From an uncultured Collinsella sp. (GTDB lineage: Bacteria > Actinomycetota > Coriobacteriia > Coriobacteriales > Coriobacteriaceae): DNA of 25,030 nucleotides. Positions 16,356 to 23,371 of this stretch are shown piece after piece (the first letter of the stretch is position 1; each line of letters opens with the position of its first letter). The translations under genes were made by a program, and so were the position numbers. Below the pieces are notes generated by a model that ran no database searches, was not told the origin of the DNA, and was given only the letters and a program-made list of their open reading frames with translations. Where the stretch lies: positions 1 to 25,030 of the forward strand of contig URBP01000022.1 in assembly GCA_900546105.1 (NCBI GenBank), written 5' to 3'.

Positions 16356-16573
16356 GTCTCGATCTGTAACAGTTAGAACCCATTTTCCGGTCTATCTGTT
16401 ACAGATCGAGACATTCGAATCCCCCTTAAGGGAAAACCTCAATCTGTAACAGTAACTCGGCAAAATCGATCCCAGATGTTACAGATTGAGACAAAGGGAC
16501 GGCGCGGTTCGGAAGCATCTCAATCTGTAACACCTATCCCACTTTTAACGGTCCAGTTGTTACAGACTTAGAC
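16356..16573. repeat. Array of three ~80-bp palindromic units
   Basis: Each unit has a left arm like GTCTCGATCTGTAACAG and a right arm that is its reverse complement, around a loop of 23-26 bases. The first stem (16356-16372 with 16396-16412) is 17 bp and perfect. The second (16438-16451 with 16477-16490) is 14 bp and perfect. The third (16518-16532 with 16558-16572) has two mismatches. The steps between units are 80 and 81 bases for both arms. Loops and linkers differ between units while the arms are kept, which suggests that the palindrome is what is selected or mobilised. It fills the middle of the gene-free stretch 16288-16709. Confidence 0.93.
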
Positions 16574-16590
16574 AGAAACAGTAGACGACG

Positions 16591-16626
16591 AAAGCGGCAA
16601 CGTCCGTGATGGACGTTGCCGCTTTT
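16591..16626. terminator. Strong hairpin terminator between convergent operons
   Basis: AAAGCGGCAACGTCC and its exact complement form a 15-bp stem with a 5-base loop (GTGAT), followed by TTTT on the plus strand. It lies between the rightward RNA-modification operon and the leftward DeoR gene and can serve either. Confidence 0.9.
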
Positions 16627-16657
16627 CTATTGAGAAAACTACTCGGTTTTCGTTACT

Positions 16658-16696
16658 AACCACCACAATGGGGACAGGCACCTTTGTGGTGGTTTT
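16658..16696 (+). repeat. Second copy of the ACCACCA hairpin element
   Basis: AACCACCACAA pairs perfectly with TTGTGGTGGTT and TT follows. The loop GGGGACAGGCACC is nearly the same as that of the copy at 16287-16325 (GGGGACAAGCACC). It is terminator-shaped for rightward transcripts, although the nearest gene (the DeoR gene) is read leftwards, so it looks like a dispersed element that was inserted twice. Confidence 0.8.
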
Positions 16697-16709
16697 GGCC
16701 TTCCCGTCG

Positions 16710-17456
16710 CTAGACCGTGACGACGTTGTCCATTGTCCGGTACTTGGCGGGGACCTCGCCTGCGGTAATAATCGTTGCGTCACGAAAGTCCGCGAACTTG
16801 ACGGGCGCCACCATGCCAAATTTACTGGCGTCCGAGATTACGAAGCGCTTGGCCGTATGGCGCATCGAGATACGCTTTACTTGCGCCTCCTCGATATCGG
16901 GCGCCGTGAAGCCCTGCTCGGCGGCAATGCCGTTAGAGCCCCAAAAGCCACAGTTGAAGTTGTAGCGGTCTAAGGTTGCCAAGGCATCGGGGCCAACGAG
17001 CGCCTCGGTCTCGGGTTTGAGCTCGCCACCCAGCACCACGGTACGCATGCCGCGCAAAGCAAGGCGTTGAGCATGGAGCACGGAATCGGTCACATAGGTG
17101 ACATCTTCAAGGTGTGGAAGATGCTCGATGAGCCTGAGCGTCGTCGAACCCGAGTCGATGTATACAAAGCTCTCGGGCTCCACAAGTGCCGCCGCACGGG
17201 CGCAGATACGCTCCTTGTCGTCGTTATGGAGGTCGCTGCGCTCATTAAGCGTTAGGTCGCGCGTCACGTGCGCGCGCTCCAGACTTGTCGCGCCTCCGTG
17301 CACCTTGGCGATACGGTGTGCTCGGTCGAGCGTCTGCAGGTCGCGCCGAATGGTAGACGCCGTCACGCCCAGGGCTTCGGCAAGCTCCGGCACGGTAACC
17401 GAGCCGGCCTGCTGAACCATCGACACGATCGCGTTGAGCCTATCTTCCGCTAGCAT
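16710..17456 (-). CDS. DeoR/GlpR family transcriptional regulator
   Basis: The 248-residue protein has the standard two-part layout. Residues 4-57 are the DeoR helix-turn-helix (LAEALGVTASTIRRDLQTLD, then KVHGGA). Residues about 75-235 are the sugar-phosphate sensing domain, with YIDSGSTT at 99-106, GGELKPETEALVGP at 143-156 and the ISDASKFG motif near 207-214. Such proteins usually repress sugar or polyol genes and are released by a phosphorylated sugar. Its start lies 3 bases past the oxidoreductase stop and its GAGGAGGAG ribosome site is inside that gene's end, so the two are cotranscribed and the regulator probably controls its own operon. The ligand is unknown. Confidence 0.95.
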   Translation of the reverse strand: MLAEDRLNAIVSMVQQAGSVTVPELAEALGVTASTIRRDLQTLDRAHRIAKVHGGATSLERAHVTRDLTLNERSDLHNDDKERICARAAALVEPESFVYIDSGSTTLRLIEHLPHLEDVTYVTDSVLHAQRLALRGMRTVVLGGELKPETEALVGPDALATLDRYNFNCGFWGSNGIAAEQGFTAPDIEEAQVKRISMRHTAKRFVISDASKFGMVAPVKFADFRDATIITAGEVPAKYRTMDNVVTV

Positions 17457-17459
17457 CGC

Positions 17460-18539
17460 TTACTCCTCCTCGGGGTACACGACTCCCCAATCGGCGCGAA
17501 GCTTGGTCATAAGCTCCATAACATCAGAAGCATAGCCCAGAAGCTCACGCTTCGAATCATCGCCGGCAACGGCCCTCTCCAGGTCGGCCATCTCGTAGCA
17601 CAGAGCGTATGCCTCGGTGCCAGCGTGGACCTCCTCACGGTGACCGTCTGCAGTCCACACGATGGTCGCGTGATCGGCACGCGGATAATCGTTGACCTCG
17701 ATATAGCACTTGTCGAAGCTAATGACCGAGCGCTTGGGCTGCTTGGAGTGAAGCGTAAGGCTCACGACGCCCAGCTGCTGCTCGGCATTGCGGCAGACGA
17801 TGCCGCCCGCAACATCGACGCCAGTCTCGCAGGTGTTGCCTAGAGACACGACCTCGGCGGGCTGGCTCGCCATAAACAGGCGCATGACGGACAGGGCATA
17901 CACACCAATATCGAGCATGGCACCGCCGGCAAGGTTGCGATTGTAGAAACGGTTGGTCAGGTCGCCGTACTCCTTGTAGCTACCAAAGTTGAGCTGAGCG
18001 AGGTTCATGCGGCCGAACTCGCCGGCATCCATGCGGCGACGCAGCTCTTGATACAAGGGCATGTGGAGCACCGTGGTAGCGTCCATAAGGACCACGTTGT
18101 GCTCGGCGGCAATGGCACGGGCCTCATCGAGTTCAGCGGAATTGAGGGTAATGGCCTTCTCGCAGAGCACGTGTTTGCCGGCTGCCAGGGCAGCGCGCAG
18201 ATAGGTGATATGAGTGTTGTGCGGGGTAGTGATGTAGACGGCGTCGATGCCAGGATCGGCGTAGAGGTCCTCAACCGTGTCGTAGACCTTCTCGATGCCA
18301 TACTGCTCGGCAAAAGCCTGAGCCTTGGACAGCGTACGGTTGGCGACGCCCGCAAGCTTGCGACCGGCAAGAGCAAGGGACTGAGCCATCTGGTTGGCGA
18401 TAACGCCGCAACCGATGACGGCCCAATGGAGCTCGGGAGCCGTAAAAATATCGTCGGGGAACGGCTTGTCCTGGACCGAAGCGAACGCTGCTTTGGCGGC
18501 TGCCGCGGCGTCGAGCGGAGCCTGCTTGGAATCTGCCAT
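17460..18539 (-). CDS. Gfo/Idh/MocA family NAD(P)-dependent oxidoreductase
   Basis: The 359-residue protein has a Rossmann nucleotide-binding domain starting near residue 38 (WAVIGCGVIA with G43, G45) and the family marks TTPHNTH at 104-110 and CEKAI at 126-130. The C-terminal substrate domain carries GGAMLDIGVYAL at 205-216. About 33 alanine-rich residues precede the Rossmann fold, which is a longer N-terminus than usual, yet AGGAGG stands 7 bases before this ATG. Relatives act on sugars, inositols or dihydrodiols. Cotranscription with a DeoR-type regulator favours a sugar or polyol substrate. The substrate cannot be read from the sequence. Confidence 0.93.
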   Translation of the reverse strand: MADSKQAPLDAAAAAKAAFASVQDKPFPDDIFTAPELHWAVIGCGVIANQMAQSLALAGRKLAGVANRTLSKAQAFAEQYGIEKVYDTVEDLYADPGIDAVYITTPHNTHITYLRAALAAGKHVLCEKAITLNSAELDEARAIAAEHNVVLMDATTVLHMPLYQELRRRMDAGEFGRMNLAQLNFGSYKEYGDLTNRFYNRNLAGGAMLDIGVYALSVMRLFMASQPAEVVSLGNTCETGVDVAGGIVCRNAEQQLGVVSLTLHSKQPKRSVISFDKCYIEVNDYPRADHATIVWTADGHREEVHAGTEAYALCYEMADLERAVAGDDSKRELLGYASDVMELMTKLRADWGVVYPEEE

Positions 18540-18602
18540 TATGTGCCTCCTGTGTCATAGAACGCCTTGCTTTCTGACAGCTCTATATTCGCACAAACAC
18601 GC

Positions 18603-18724
18603 GCTTCTGTGCGCGTTTTTGCGTATCTCACCGCTAAACGGTCATTGTTGTCCCGAAAACGGCGCATCTATACGCATGGGTGTGCAATTAACGCAATCTA
18701 ACGCGCATAAACGCGCACACAAGC
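18603..18724. promoter_or_regulatory. 21-bp inverted repeat, candidate operator of the oxidoreductase-DeoR operon
   Basis: The sequence at 18704-18724 (core AAACGCGCACA) recurs in reverse complement at 18603-18623 with 19 of 21 matches, 80 bases apart. Further half-sites of the type TAACGCGCAT (18699-18708) and TTAACGCAAT (18688-18697) sit beside it. A weak leftward promoter (TTGCGT, 18 bases, TATAGA at 18667-18696) lies between the two arms. Repeated half-sites are typical for DeoR proteins. The region 18540-18876 contains no gene; besides this element it holds the L24 terminator. Confidence 0.55.
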
Positions 18725-18786
18725 AATTTGTACAGCGCACCCGCTCATCTATGCTTGCCCATTAAGGGCACTCATTTAAGGCTGTC

Positions 18787-18808
18787 CCCAATGAGTACCC
18801 AATGAGTA
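18787..18808. repeat. Two contiguous 11-bp direct repeats
   Basis: CCCAATGAGTA occurs at 18787-18797 and again at 18798-18808, directly next to the ribosomal terminator. An inverted partial copy (ACTCATT) lies at 18770-18776. No function is apparent. Confidence 0.5.
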
Positions 18809-18815
18809 GGGATAG

Positions 18816-18850
18816 AAAAAAGGCCCGGGTGCCGTGGCATCCGGGCCTTT
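18816..18850 (-). terminator. Terminator after L24
   Basis: On the minus strand GGCCCGGATGCC and GGCACCCGGGCC form a GC-rich stem that is followed by TTTTTT. It lies 27 bases beyond the rplX stop codon and closes the ribosomal protein operon there. Confidence 0.93.
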
Positions 18851-18876
18851 GCTAGCAACTTGATGTTGCGGGCAGC

Positions 18877-19182
18877 TTAGAACTTGTGGCCGCACTTCTT
18901 GCAGACGCGCAGCTTGTTCTTGCCGTCCTTCTCGTGACCGACGCGGGTAACCTTACCGCACTCGGGGCAGACGAGATTGACGTTGGAGGCGTCGATGGGA
19001 GCCTCCTGCGAAACGATGCCGCCCTGCTGGTTGGCAGCGTTGGGCTTGACGGCCTTCTTGACGACCGAAACGCCCTCGACAACGACCTTGTTCTCTGCGG
19101 GGAGAGCACGCAGGATAACGCCCTGCTTGCCGCGATCCTTACCAGAGAGAACCTGGACCTTATCGCCCTTCTTGATATACAT
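18877..19182 (-). CDS. rplX: 50S ribosomal protein L24
   Basis: The 101-residue protein starts with the KOW motif region (KKGDKVQVLSGKDRGKQGVIL) and is an early assembly protein of the large subunit. The C-terminal part carries CPECGK and CKKCGH, the zinc-ribbon-like pairs common in L24. GGGGAG precedes the ATG and the gene lies 13 bases after rplN. It is the last gene before a strong terminator; in many bacteria L5, S14 and S8 would follow here. Confidence 0.97.
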   Translation of the reverse strand: MYIKKGDKVQVLSGKDRGKQGVILRALPAENKVVVEGVSVVKKAVKPNAANQQGGIVSQEAPIDASNVNLVCPECGKVTRVGHEKDGKNKLRVCKKCGHKF

Positions 19183-19195
19183 ATATCTCCCCTAA

Positions 19196-19564
19196 CTACA
19201 GGGTCTCGGGAGCGAGCGAGACGATCTTCATGTACTTCTTGTCACGAAGCTCGCGAGCGACGGGCCCGAAGATACGGGTGCCGACGGGCGAACCATCGTT
19301 GTTGATGACAACGCAGGCGTTCTCATCAAAGCGAATGTAGGAGCCATCCTTGCGGCGGATCTCCTTAACGGTGCGAACGACGACGCAACGGACAACGTCC
19401 TTCTTCTTGACGTTGGCGCCAGGGGTAGCCTCCTGGACAGCACCGATGAACACATCGCCGATGCCTGCATAACGACGCTTGGAACCGCCAAGCACCTTGA
19501 TGCAGCGAATCTTGCGAGCGCCGGAGTTGTCGGCGACGTTCAGCATGGTTTGCATCTGAATCAT
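19196..19564 (-). CDS. rplN: 50S ribosomal protein L14
   Basis: The 122-residue protein has the normal length and the typical LNVADNSGARKIRCIKVLGG start and VGTRIFGPVARELR near the end. L14 sits at the subunit interface and contacts 16S rRNA in the joined ribosome. GGAGG lies 10 bases before ATG. A 118-base structured spacer separates it from rpsQ, which is long for this operon. Confidence 0.98.
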   Translation of the reverse strand: MIQMQTMLNVADNSGARKIRCIKVLGGSKRRYAGIGDVFIGAVQEATPGANVKKKDVVRCVVVRTVKEIRRKDGSYIRFDENACVVINNDGSPVGTRIFGPVARELRDKKYMKIVSLAPETL

Positions 19565-19589
19565 GGTAGATGTTCCTCCGAACTAAGAA

Positions 19590-19655
19590 CCGAAGAGAGG
19601 TGCGCAGCCTTTATACGGCCCGTGGTATGCAAGCCAGGCATACGCACATCTTCGG
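19590..19655 (-). promoter_or_regulatory. Structured spacer between rpsQ and rplN
   Basis: CCGAAGA (19590-19596) pairs exactly with TCTTCGG (19649-19655). Inside it GTGCG (19600-19604) can pair with CGCAC (19643-19647), and GTATGC (19625-19630) pairs with GCATAC (19638-19643) around a 7-base loop; the last two stems share one base. On the minus strand the open part holds GCCGTATAAAGG, which contains a -10-like TATAAA. It may be a leader for autogenous control of L14/L24, or an internal promoter region. Confidence 0.6.
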
Positions 19656-19682
19656 AAACGTACAAGTCGTAAGAGCGACTGC

Positions 19683-19943
19683 TTATTTAGCGCGCTCGAC
19701 GACCTCGATGAGGCGCCAACGCTTCATCTTGGACATAGGACGGGTCTCCATAACGCGGACGGTGTCGCCCACGCCAGCCGTGCACTCCTCGTCGTGAGCG
19801 TGCAGCTTCTTGGAGCTGGTCATCATCTTGCCGTACTTGGGGTGACGCTTGCGCTCGGTGATGGTGACAACAATGGTCTTGGCACCGGAGACGGAGGTAA
19901 CGACACCCGTACGGACCTTACGCGAGTTACGCGAATCAGTCAT
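19683..19943 (-). CDS. rpsQ: 30S ribosomal protein S17
   Basis: The 86-residue protein shows the S17 OB-fold sequence (RTGVVTSVSGAKTIVVTI, RHPKYGK, HDEECTAGVGDTVRVMETRPMSKMKRWRL). It binds the 5' domain of 16S rRNA as a primary assembly protein. AAGGAG stands 7 bases before ATG and the gene follows rpmC by 16 bases. Confidence 0.98.
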   Translation of the reverse strand: MTDSRNSRKVRTGVVTSVSGAKTIVVTITERKRHPKYGKMMTSSKKLHAHDEECTAGVGDTVRVMETRPMSKMKRWRLIEVVERAK

Positions 19944-19959
19944 GTTCTCTCCTTAGGTC

Positions 19960-20175
19960 CTACTCGGCGACAGCGGACTTCTCCGCTGCGATCTCGCGGG
20001 CGCGCTGCTCCGTGAGGACGCGAGCGATGTCCTTCTTCACGGTGTTGACGCGAGCGGTGTTGTCCAGCTGGCTGGTGGCCATCTGGAAACGAAGGTTAAA
20101 GAGCTCGGCGCGCATTTCCTTCAGCTTCTCAACGAGCTGAGCGTCCGAGAGCTCACGAATCTCTGCGGGCTTCAT
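19960..20175 (-). CDS. rpmC: 50S ribosomal protein L29
   Basis: The 71-residue protein begins MKPAEIRELSDAQLVEKL and carries the LFNLRFQMATSQLDNTARV core of L29, a two-helix protein beside the exit tunnel. Its ATG overlaps the stop of rplP by one base (TAATG) with GGAGGAG inside the end of rplP, so translation is coupled. Confidence 0.97.
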   Translation of the reverse strand: MKPAEIRELSDAQLVEKLKEMRAELFNLRFQMATSQLDNTARVNTVKKDIARVLTEQRAREIAAEKSAVAE

Positions 20176-20678
20176 TAGTTCTCCTCCTTGGCGGCGGCGG
20201 CGTCCTCAGCAGCCCACTTGGCCTCGAGAGCGGCCTCCTCAGCCATCTCCTTCTCGATGCGCTGCTCAGCGTTCTTGGCAGCAACAATCTTGGTCTTGAT
20301 GGGAAGCTTGTGCTGTGCAAGACGCAGAGCCTCGCGAGCGACCTCCTCGGGCACGCCCTTGACCTCGAACATGATGCGGCCGGGCTTGACGACGGCCACC
20401 CACTCCTCGGGGTTACCCTTACCAGAACCCATGCGAGTCTCGGCAGGCTTCTTGGTGATGGGCTTATCGGGGAAGATCGTGATGTAGACACGACCGCCAC
20501 GCTTCATGTAGCGGGTCATGGCAATACGAGCGGCCTCGATCTGACGGTTGGTGATCCAATGGGCCTCGAGAGCCTGGATACCAAACTCGCCGAAATGCAG
20601 CTCGGTATTACCCTTGGCCTGGCCCTTCATGGAGCCACGCTGCACCTTGCGGTGAAGAATACGCTTAGGGGCAAGCAC
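20175..20678 (-). CDS. rplP: 50S ribosomal protein L16 with acidic C-terminal tail
   Basis: The 167-residue protein carries the L16 core (HRKVQRGSMKGQAKGNTELHF is the start region; then GRVYITIFPDKPITKKPAETRMGSGKG and GRIMFEV), which lies near the peptidyl transferase centre and helps place the A-site tRNA. The start is GTG and overlaps the rpsC stop by one base (TAGTG), with AGGAGG 8 bases upstream. The last 30 or so residues (EMAEEAALEAKWAAEDAAAAKEEN) form an Ala/Glu-rich tail not present in typical L16 of about 137-145 residues. The tail could be lineage-specific. Confidence 0.97.
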   Translation of the reverse strand: MLAPKRILHRKVQRGSMKGQAKGNTELHFGEFGIQALEAHWITNRQIEAARIAMTRYMKRGGRVYITIFPDKPITKKPAETRMGSGKGNPEEWVAVVKPGRIMFEVKGVPEEVAREALRLAQHKLPIKTKIVAAKNAEQRIEKEMAEEAALEAKWAAEDAAAAKEEN

Positions 20679-21388
20679 TACTGACCCCTCCTCTCGGAGT
20701 TACGACGACGAGGACGGGAAGAGCCCTCGAGTGCAGGGTTGGGAACAGGCTGGCCCGGGAGCTTCTCGCCCAGGTAGATCCAGACCTTCACGCCGCAAGC
20801 GCCCATGGTGGTGCTGGCGACAGCCGTGCCGTAGTCGATCTTGGCACGGAGGGTATGCAGAGGCACGCGACCCTCGCGGTACCACTCACGACGGCCCATC
20901 TCGGCACCGCCGAGACGACCGGAGCACTGGATACGGATGCCCTTAGCGCCGGCCTTGCGGGCAGACTGGACAGCCTTGCGCATAGCGCGACGGAAGGCAA
21001 CGCGGCCCTCGAGCTGCTCGGCGATAGACTGAGCAACGAGGTTGGCGTCGAGCTCGGGGCGCTTAATCTCGACAACGTCGACGGAGAGCTGGCCCTTGGA
21101 GACGCCAGCGACCTTCTCGAGCTCGGTGCGGAGGGTATCGATCTCGGCACCCTTCTTACCGATGACAACGCCGGGGCGAGCGGTGAGGATGATGACCTTC
21201 ACCTTGTCGCCAGCGCGCTCGATCTCGATGCGGGAGACAGCTGCGCGGGAAAGACGCTTCTCGAGGTACTTGCGGATCTCGAGATCGTTACCGAGGGTCT
21301 TAGCGTAATCCTTCTCTGCGAACCAGCGGGAGCGCCAGTTCTCGGTGATGCCAAGACGGAAGCCGGTGGGGTAGACTTTCTGACCCAT
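20678..21388 (-). CDS. rpsC: 30S ribosomal protein S3
   Basis: The 236-residue protein begins MGQKVYPTGFRLG and has a KH RNA-binding domain with GVVIGKKG at 73-80, followed by the S3 C-terminal domain (GIRIQCSGRLGGAEMGRREWYREGRVPLHT). It forms part of the mRNA entry channel and its helicase activity. The arginine-rich tail is usual for actinobacteria. AAAGGAGG lies in the end of rplV; the gap to that gene is 6 bases. Confidence 0.98.
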   Translation of the reverse strand: MGQKVYPTGFRLGITENWRSRWFAEKDYAKTLGNDLEIRKYLEKRLSRAAVSRIEIERAGDKVKVIILTARPGVVIGKKGAEIDTLRTELEKVAGVSKGQLSVDVVEIKRPELDANLVAQSIAEQLEGRVAFRRAMRKAVQSARKAGAKGIRIQCSGRLGGAEMGRREWYREGRVPLHTLRAKIDYGTAVASTTMGACGVKVWIYLGEKLPGQPVPNPALEGSSRPRRRNSERRGQ

Positions 21389-21394
21389 ACAGCT

Positions 21395-21766
21395 TTACGC
21401 CTCCTTTCGAGGAGCAACGACGACGGTGATGTGGGAAGTACGCTTCAGAATGCGAGAAGCGGAACCCTTGGCGCGGGGACGGATGCGCTTAAGCGTCGGA
21501 CCCTCGTCAACATAGGCAGCGGCGACAACCAGGTTGTCGGCACGCAGACCGTTGTTGTTCTCGGCGTTCGCAACGGCGGAACGGAGAACCTTCTCGACAT
21601 CCACGGCGACGGCGCGGTCGCAGAAGTGGAGGATGTCGAAGGCCTGAGCGACAGGCTTGCGGCGGATCAGATCGACCACCAGGCGGGCCTTGCTGGGGGA
21701 AACACGCACGTACTTAGCGACGGCGCGAACCTCGGTGGCCTCAGTTTCAATAGACTTAGTTGCCAT
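21395..21766 (-). CDS. rplV: 50S ribosomal protein L22
   Basis: The 123-residue protein has the L22 core (AVAKYVRVSPSKARLVVDLIRRK) and the tunnel loop region followed by RIRPRAKGSASRILKRTSHITVVV. L22 lines the peptide exit tunnel. AGGGGG is placed before ATG and the gap to rpsS is 14 bases. Confidence 0.98.
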   Translation of the reverse strand: MATKSIETEATEVRAVAKYVRVSPSKARLVVDLIRRKPVAQAFDILHFCDRAVAVDVEKVLRSAVANAENNNGLRADNLVVAAAYVDEGPTLKRIRPRAKGSASRILKRTSHITVVVAPRKEA

Positions 21767-21780
21767 TTACGGTTAACCCC

Positions 21781-22041
21781 CTATTTGGCCTTGTGGCCAC
21801 GGAACGTACGAGTCGGCGCGAACTCGCCGAGCTTGTGACCAACCATGGACTCGGTAACATACACGGGCACATGCTTGCGGCCGTCGTGGACGGCGATGGT
21901 GTGACCAACCATCTCGGGGAAGATGGTAGACGCGCGGGACCAGGTCTTCACGACGTCCTTCTTGCCAGCCTCGTTCATCGCGGTGATACGCGAGAGAAGG
22001 CGAGTCTCCACGAACGGGCCCTTTTTGAGACTTCTGCTCAT
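21781..22041 (-). CDS. rpsS: 30S ribosomal protein S19
   Basis: The 86-residue protein begins MSRSLKKGPFVETRLLSRI and contains the S19 signature part HDGRKHVPVYVTESMVGHKLGEF. It sits in the head of the small subunit with S13. AGGAG precedes the start and it follows rplB by 32 bases. Confidence 0.98.
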   Translation of the reverse strand: MSRSLKKGPFVETRLLSRITAMNEAGKKDVVKTWSRASTIFPEMVGHTIAVHDGRKHVPVYVTESMVGHKLGEFAPTRTFRGHKAK

Positions 22042-22073
22042 AAGTGCTTTCTCCTAAAACTCGGTATCCGAAA

Positions 22074-22904
22074 TTACTTCTTACGGCGACGAATAATGTG
22101 CTGGTTCGAGACCTTCTTCTTCTTGCGCGTACGAAGGCCCTTCGTCGGCTTACCCCAGGGGGTAACGGAGGGACGACCAGAGGTGTGGTTCTTGCCCTCG
22201 CCACCGCCGTGCGGGTGGTCGACAGGGTTCATGACGGTACCGCGGACGGTCGGGCGCACGTTCATGTGACGCTTACGGCCGGCCTTGCCGATGACGATGT
22301 TGGCGTGATCGGCGTTGCCGACCTCACCGACGGTGGCGCGGCAGGTAACGAGGATGCGGCGCATCTCGGAGGAAGGCATACGGACGATGGCGTACTTGCC
22401 CTCCTTACCCATCAGCTGGCAGGAGTTACCGGCGGAACGGGCGATAGCAGCGCCCTTGCCCGGCTGGAACTCGACGGCGTGGATGAGCGTACCGACGGGG
22501 ATGTCGGCGAGGGGCAGAGCGTTGCCCGGCTTGATGTCGGCGTCAGAACCGGACATGATGGTCTGACCGACCTCGAGGCCCTTGGGGGCCAGGATGTAGC
22601 GCTTCTCACCGTCAGCGTAGTGCAGCAGAGCGATGCGAGCGGAACGGTTCGGATCGTACTCGATCGTGGCAACCTTGGCGGGCACGCCGTCCTTGTTGCG
22701 CTTGAAGTCGATCACGCGGTAACGACGCTTCACGCCGCCGCCCTGGTGGCGGGTGGTGATGCGGCCGTTGTTGTTACGACCGGCCTTCTTGGGCAGGGGC
22801 TCGAGAAGAGACTTCTCGGGCTTGGTGCAGGTGATCTCGGAGAAGTCGGAGATCGTCTGCCAACGCCTACCAGCGGAGGTCGGCTTAAGGTGCTTTACAG
22901 CCAT
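22074..22904 (-). CDS. rplB: 50S ribosomal protein L2
   Basis: The start MAVKHLKPTSAGRRW at 22904 gives 276 residues, the normal length; an upstream in-frame ATG at 22979 lies in the structured spacer and lacks support. The GMIRGTVMNPVDHPHGGGEG-type motif is present as RGTVMNPVDHPHGGGEGK in the C-terminal third, with the histidine important for the peptidyl transferase centre. GAAAGGG lies 6 bases upstream. It is preceded by an unusually long 179-base spacer after rplW, which suggests its own control. Confidence 0.98.
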   Translation of the reverse strand: MAVKHLKPTSAGRRWQTISDFSEITCTKPEKSLLEPLPKKAGRNNNGRITTRHQGGGVKRRYRVIDFKRNKDGVPAKVATIEYDPNRSARIALLHYADGEKRYILAPKGLEVGQTIMSGSDADIKPGNALPLADIPVGTLIHAVEFQPGKGAAIARSAGNSCQLMGKEGKYAIVRMPSSEMRRILVTCRATVGEVGNADHANIVIGKAGRKRHMNVRPTVRGTVMNPVDHPHGGGEGKNHTSGRPSVTPWGKPTKGLRTRKKKKVSNQHIIRRRKK

Positions 22905-22934
22905 TACAATCCCTTTCAATAGGAATCCGTTAGC

Positions 22935-22975
22935 CATCGCAGACAGGGATTCGAGGTTCTGCCTCGGGTGCGATG
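22935..22975 (-). promoter_or_regulatory. Hairpin in front of rplB
   Basis: CATCGC (22935-22940) pairs with GCGATG (22970-22975), and inside it CGAGG (22952-22956) pairs with CCTCG (22962-22966) around a 5-base loop. The stem ends 31 bases before the rplB start codon and so could affect ribosome loading. Confidence 0.6.
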
Positions 22976-22984
22976 ACACCGGAC

Positions 22985-23010
22985 GTATACACGGTTCCGG
23001 GCGTGTCCAT
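22985..23010 (-). promoter_or_regulatory. 26-bp element upstream of rplB (copy of the one upstream of rplC)
   Basis: This block matches 24850-24875 at 23 of 26 positions, in the same orientation relative to the genes. Read on the minus strand it runs ATGGACACGCCCGG then AACCGTGTATAC. ACAC and GTGT within it can pair around a 10-base loop. A TATAAA lies directly upstream, and CGGGCGT/ACGCCCG can form another stem. Confidence 0.65.
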
Positions 23011-23028
23011 TTTATACGCCCGAAACCT

Positions 23029-23066
23029 TGAGCTCTCGCCTCCCCTATTTGGGAGGCATGAGCTCA
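23029..23066 (-). promoter_or_regulatory. Strong hairpin after rplW
   Basis: TGAGCTC and GAGCTCA (7 bp), a 2x2 internal loop, then GCCTCCC and GGGAGGC (7 bp) with a 6-base loop form a stable stem. It begins 18 bases beyond the rplW stop. There is no T-run, so it is not a standard terminator; it may be a processing site or a control element. Confidence 0.75.
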
Positions 23067-23083
23067 CTCAACAGCAGCGAGTC

Positions 23084-23371
23084 TTAGGCCTGGTTGCCAA
23101 AGACCTCGATGGTGTCGCCCTCGGCCAGCGTGACGATGGCCTTCTTCCAAGAACGGGTCTTGCCGGCGACATAGCGCACGCGCTTGGTCTTGGGCTTGAC
23201 CGTCAGGGTGTTCACGCGAACGACCTTGACGCCGAAGATCTCCTCGACAGCGTCCTTGATCTGATACTTGTTAGCATCCTTGGCGACCTCGAACGTGTAC
23301 TTGTTCAGCTCCATGCCGGAGAAGGAACGCTCGGACACGATCGGACGGATGATGATCTCGTGGGCGGTCAT
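23084..23371 (-). CDS. rplW: 50S ribosomal protein L23
   Basis: The 95-residue protein has the L23 start (IIIRPIVSERS) and the NKYTFEVAKDANKYQIKDAVEEIFGVKVVRVNT core. L23 lies at the exit tunnel and is the docking site of trigger factor and SRP. The ATG follows the rplD stop with no gap, and GGAGG lies in the end of rplD. Confidence 0.98.
   Translation of the reverse strand: MTAHEIIIRPIVSERSFSGMELNKYTFEVAKDANKYQIKDAVEEIFGVKVVRVNTLTVKPKTKRVRYVAGKTRSWKKAIVTLAEGDTIEVFGNQA

Noticed and set aside
16356..16573. Possible CRISPR array
   Set aside because: Only three units, each internally palindromic over both arms, with no cas genes nearby; a palindromic repeat element fits better.
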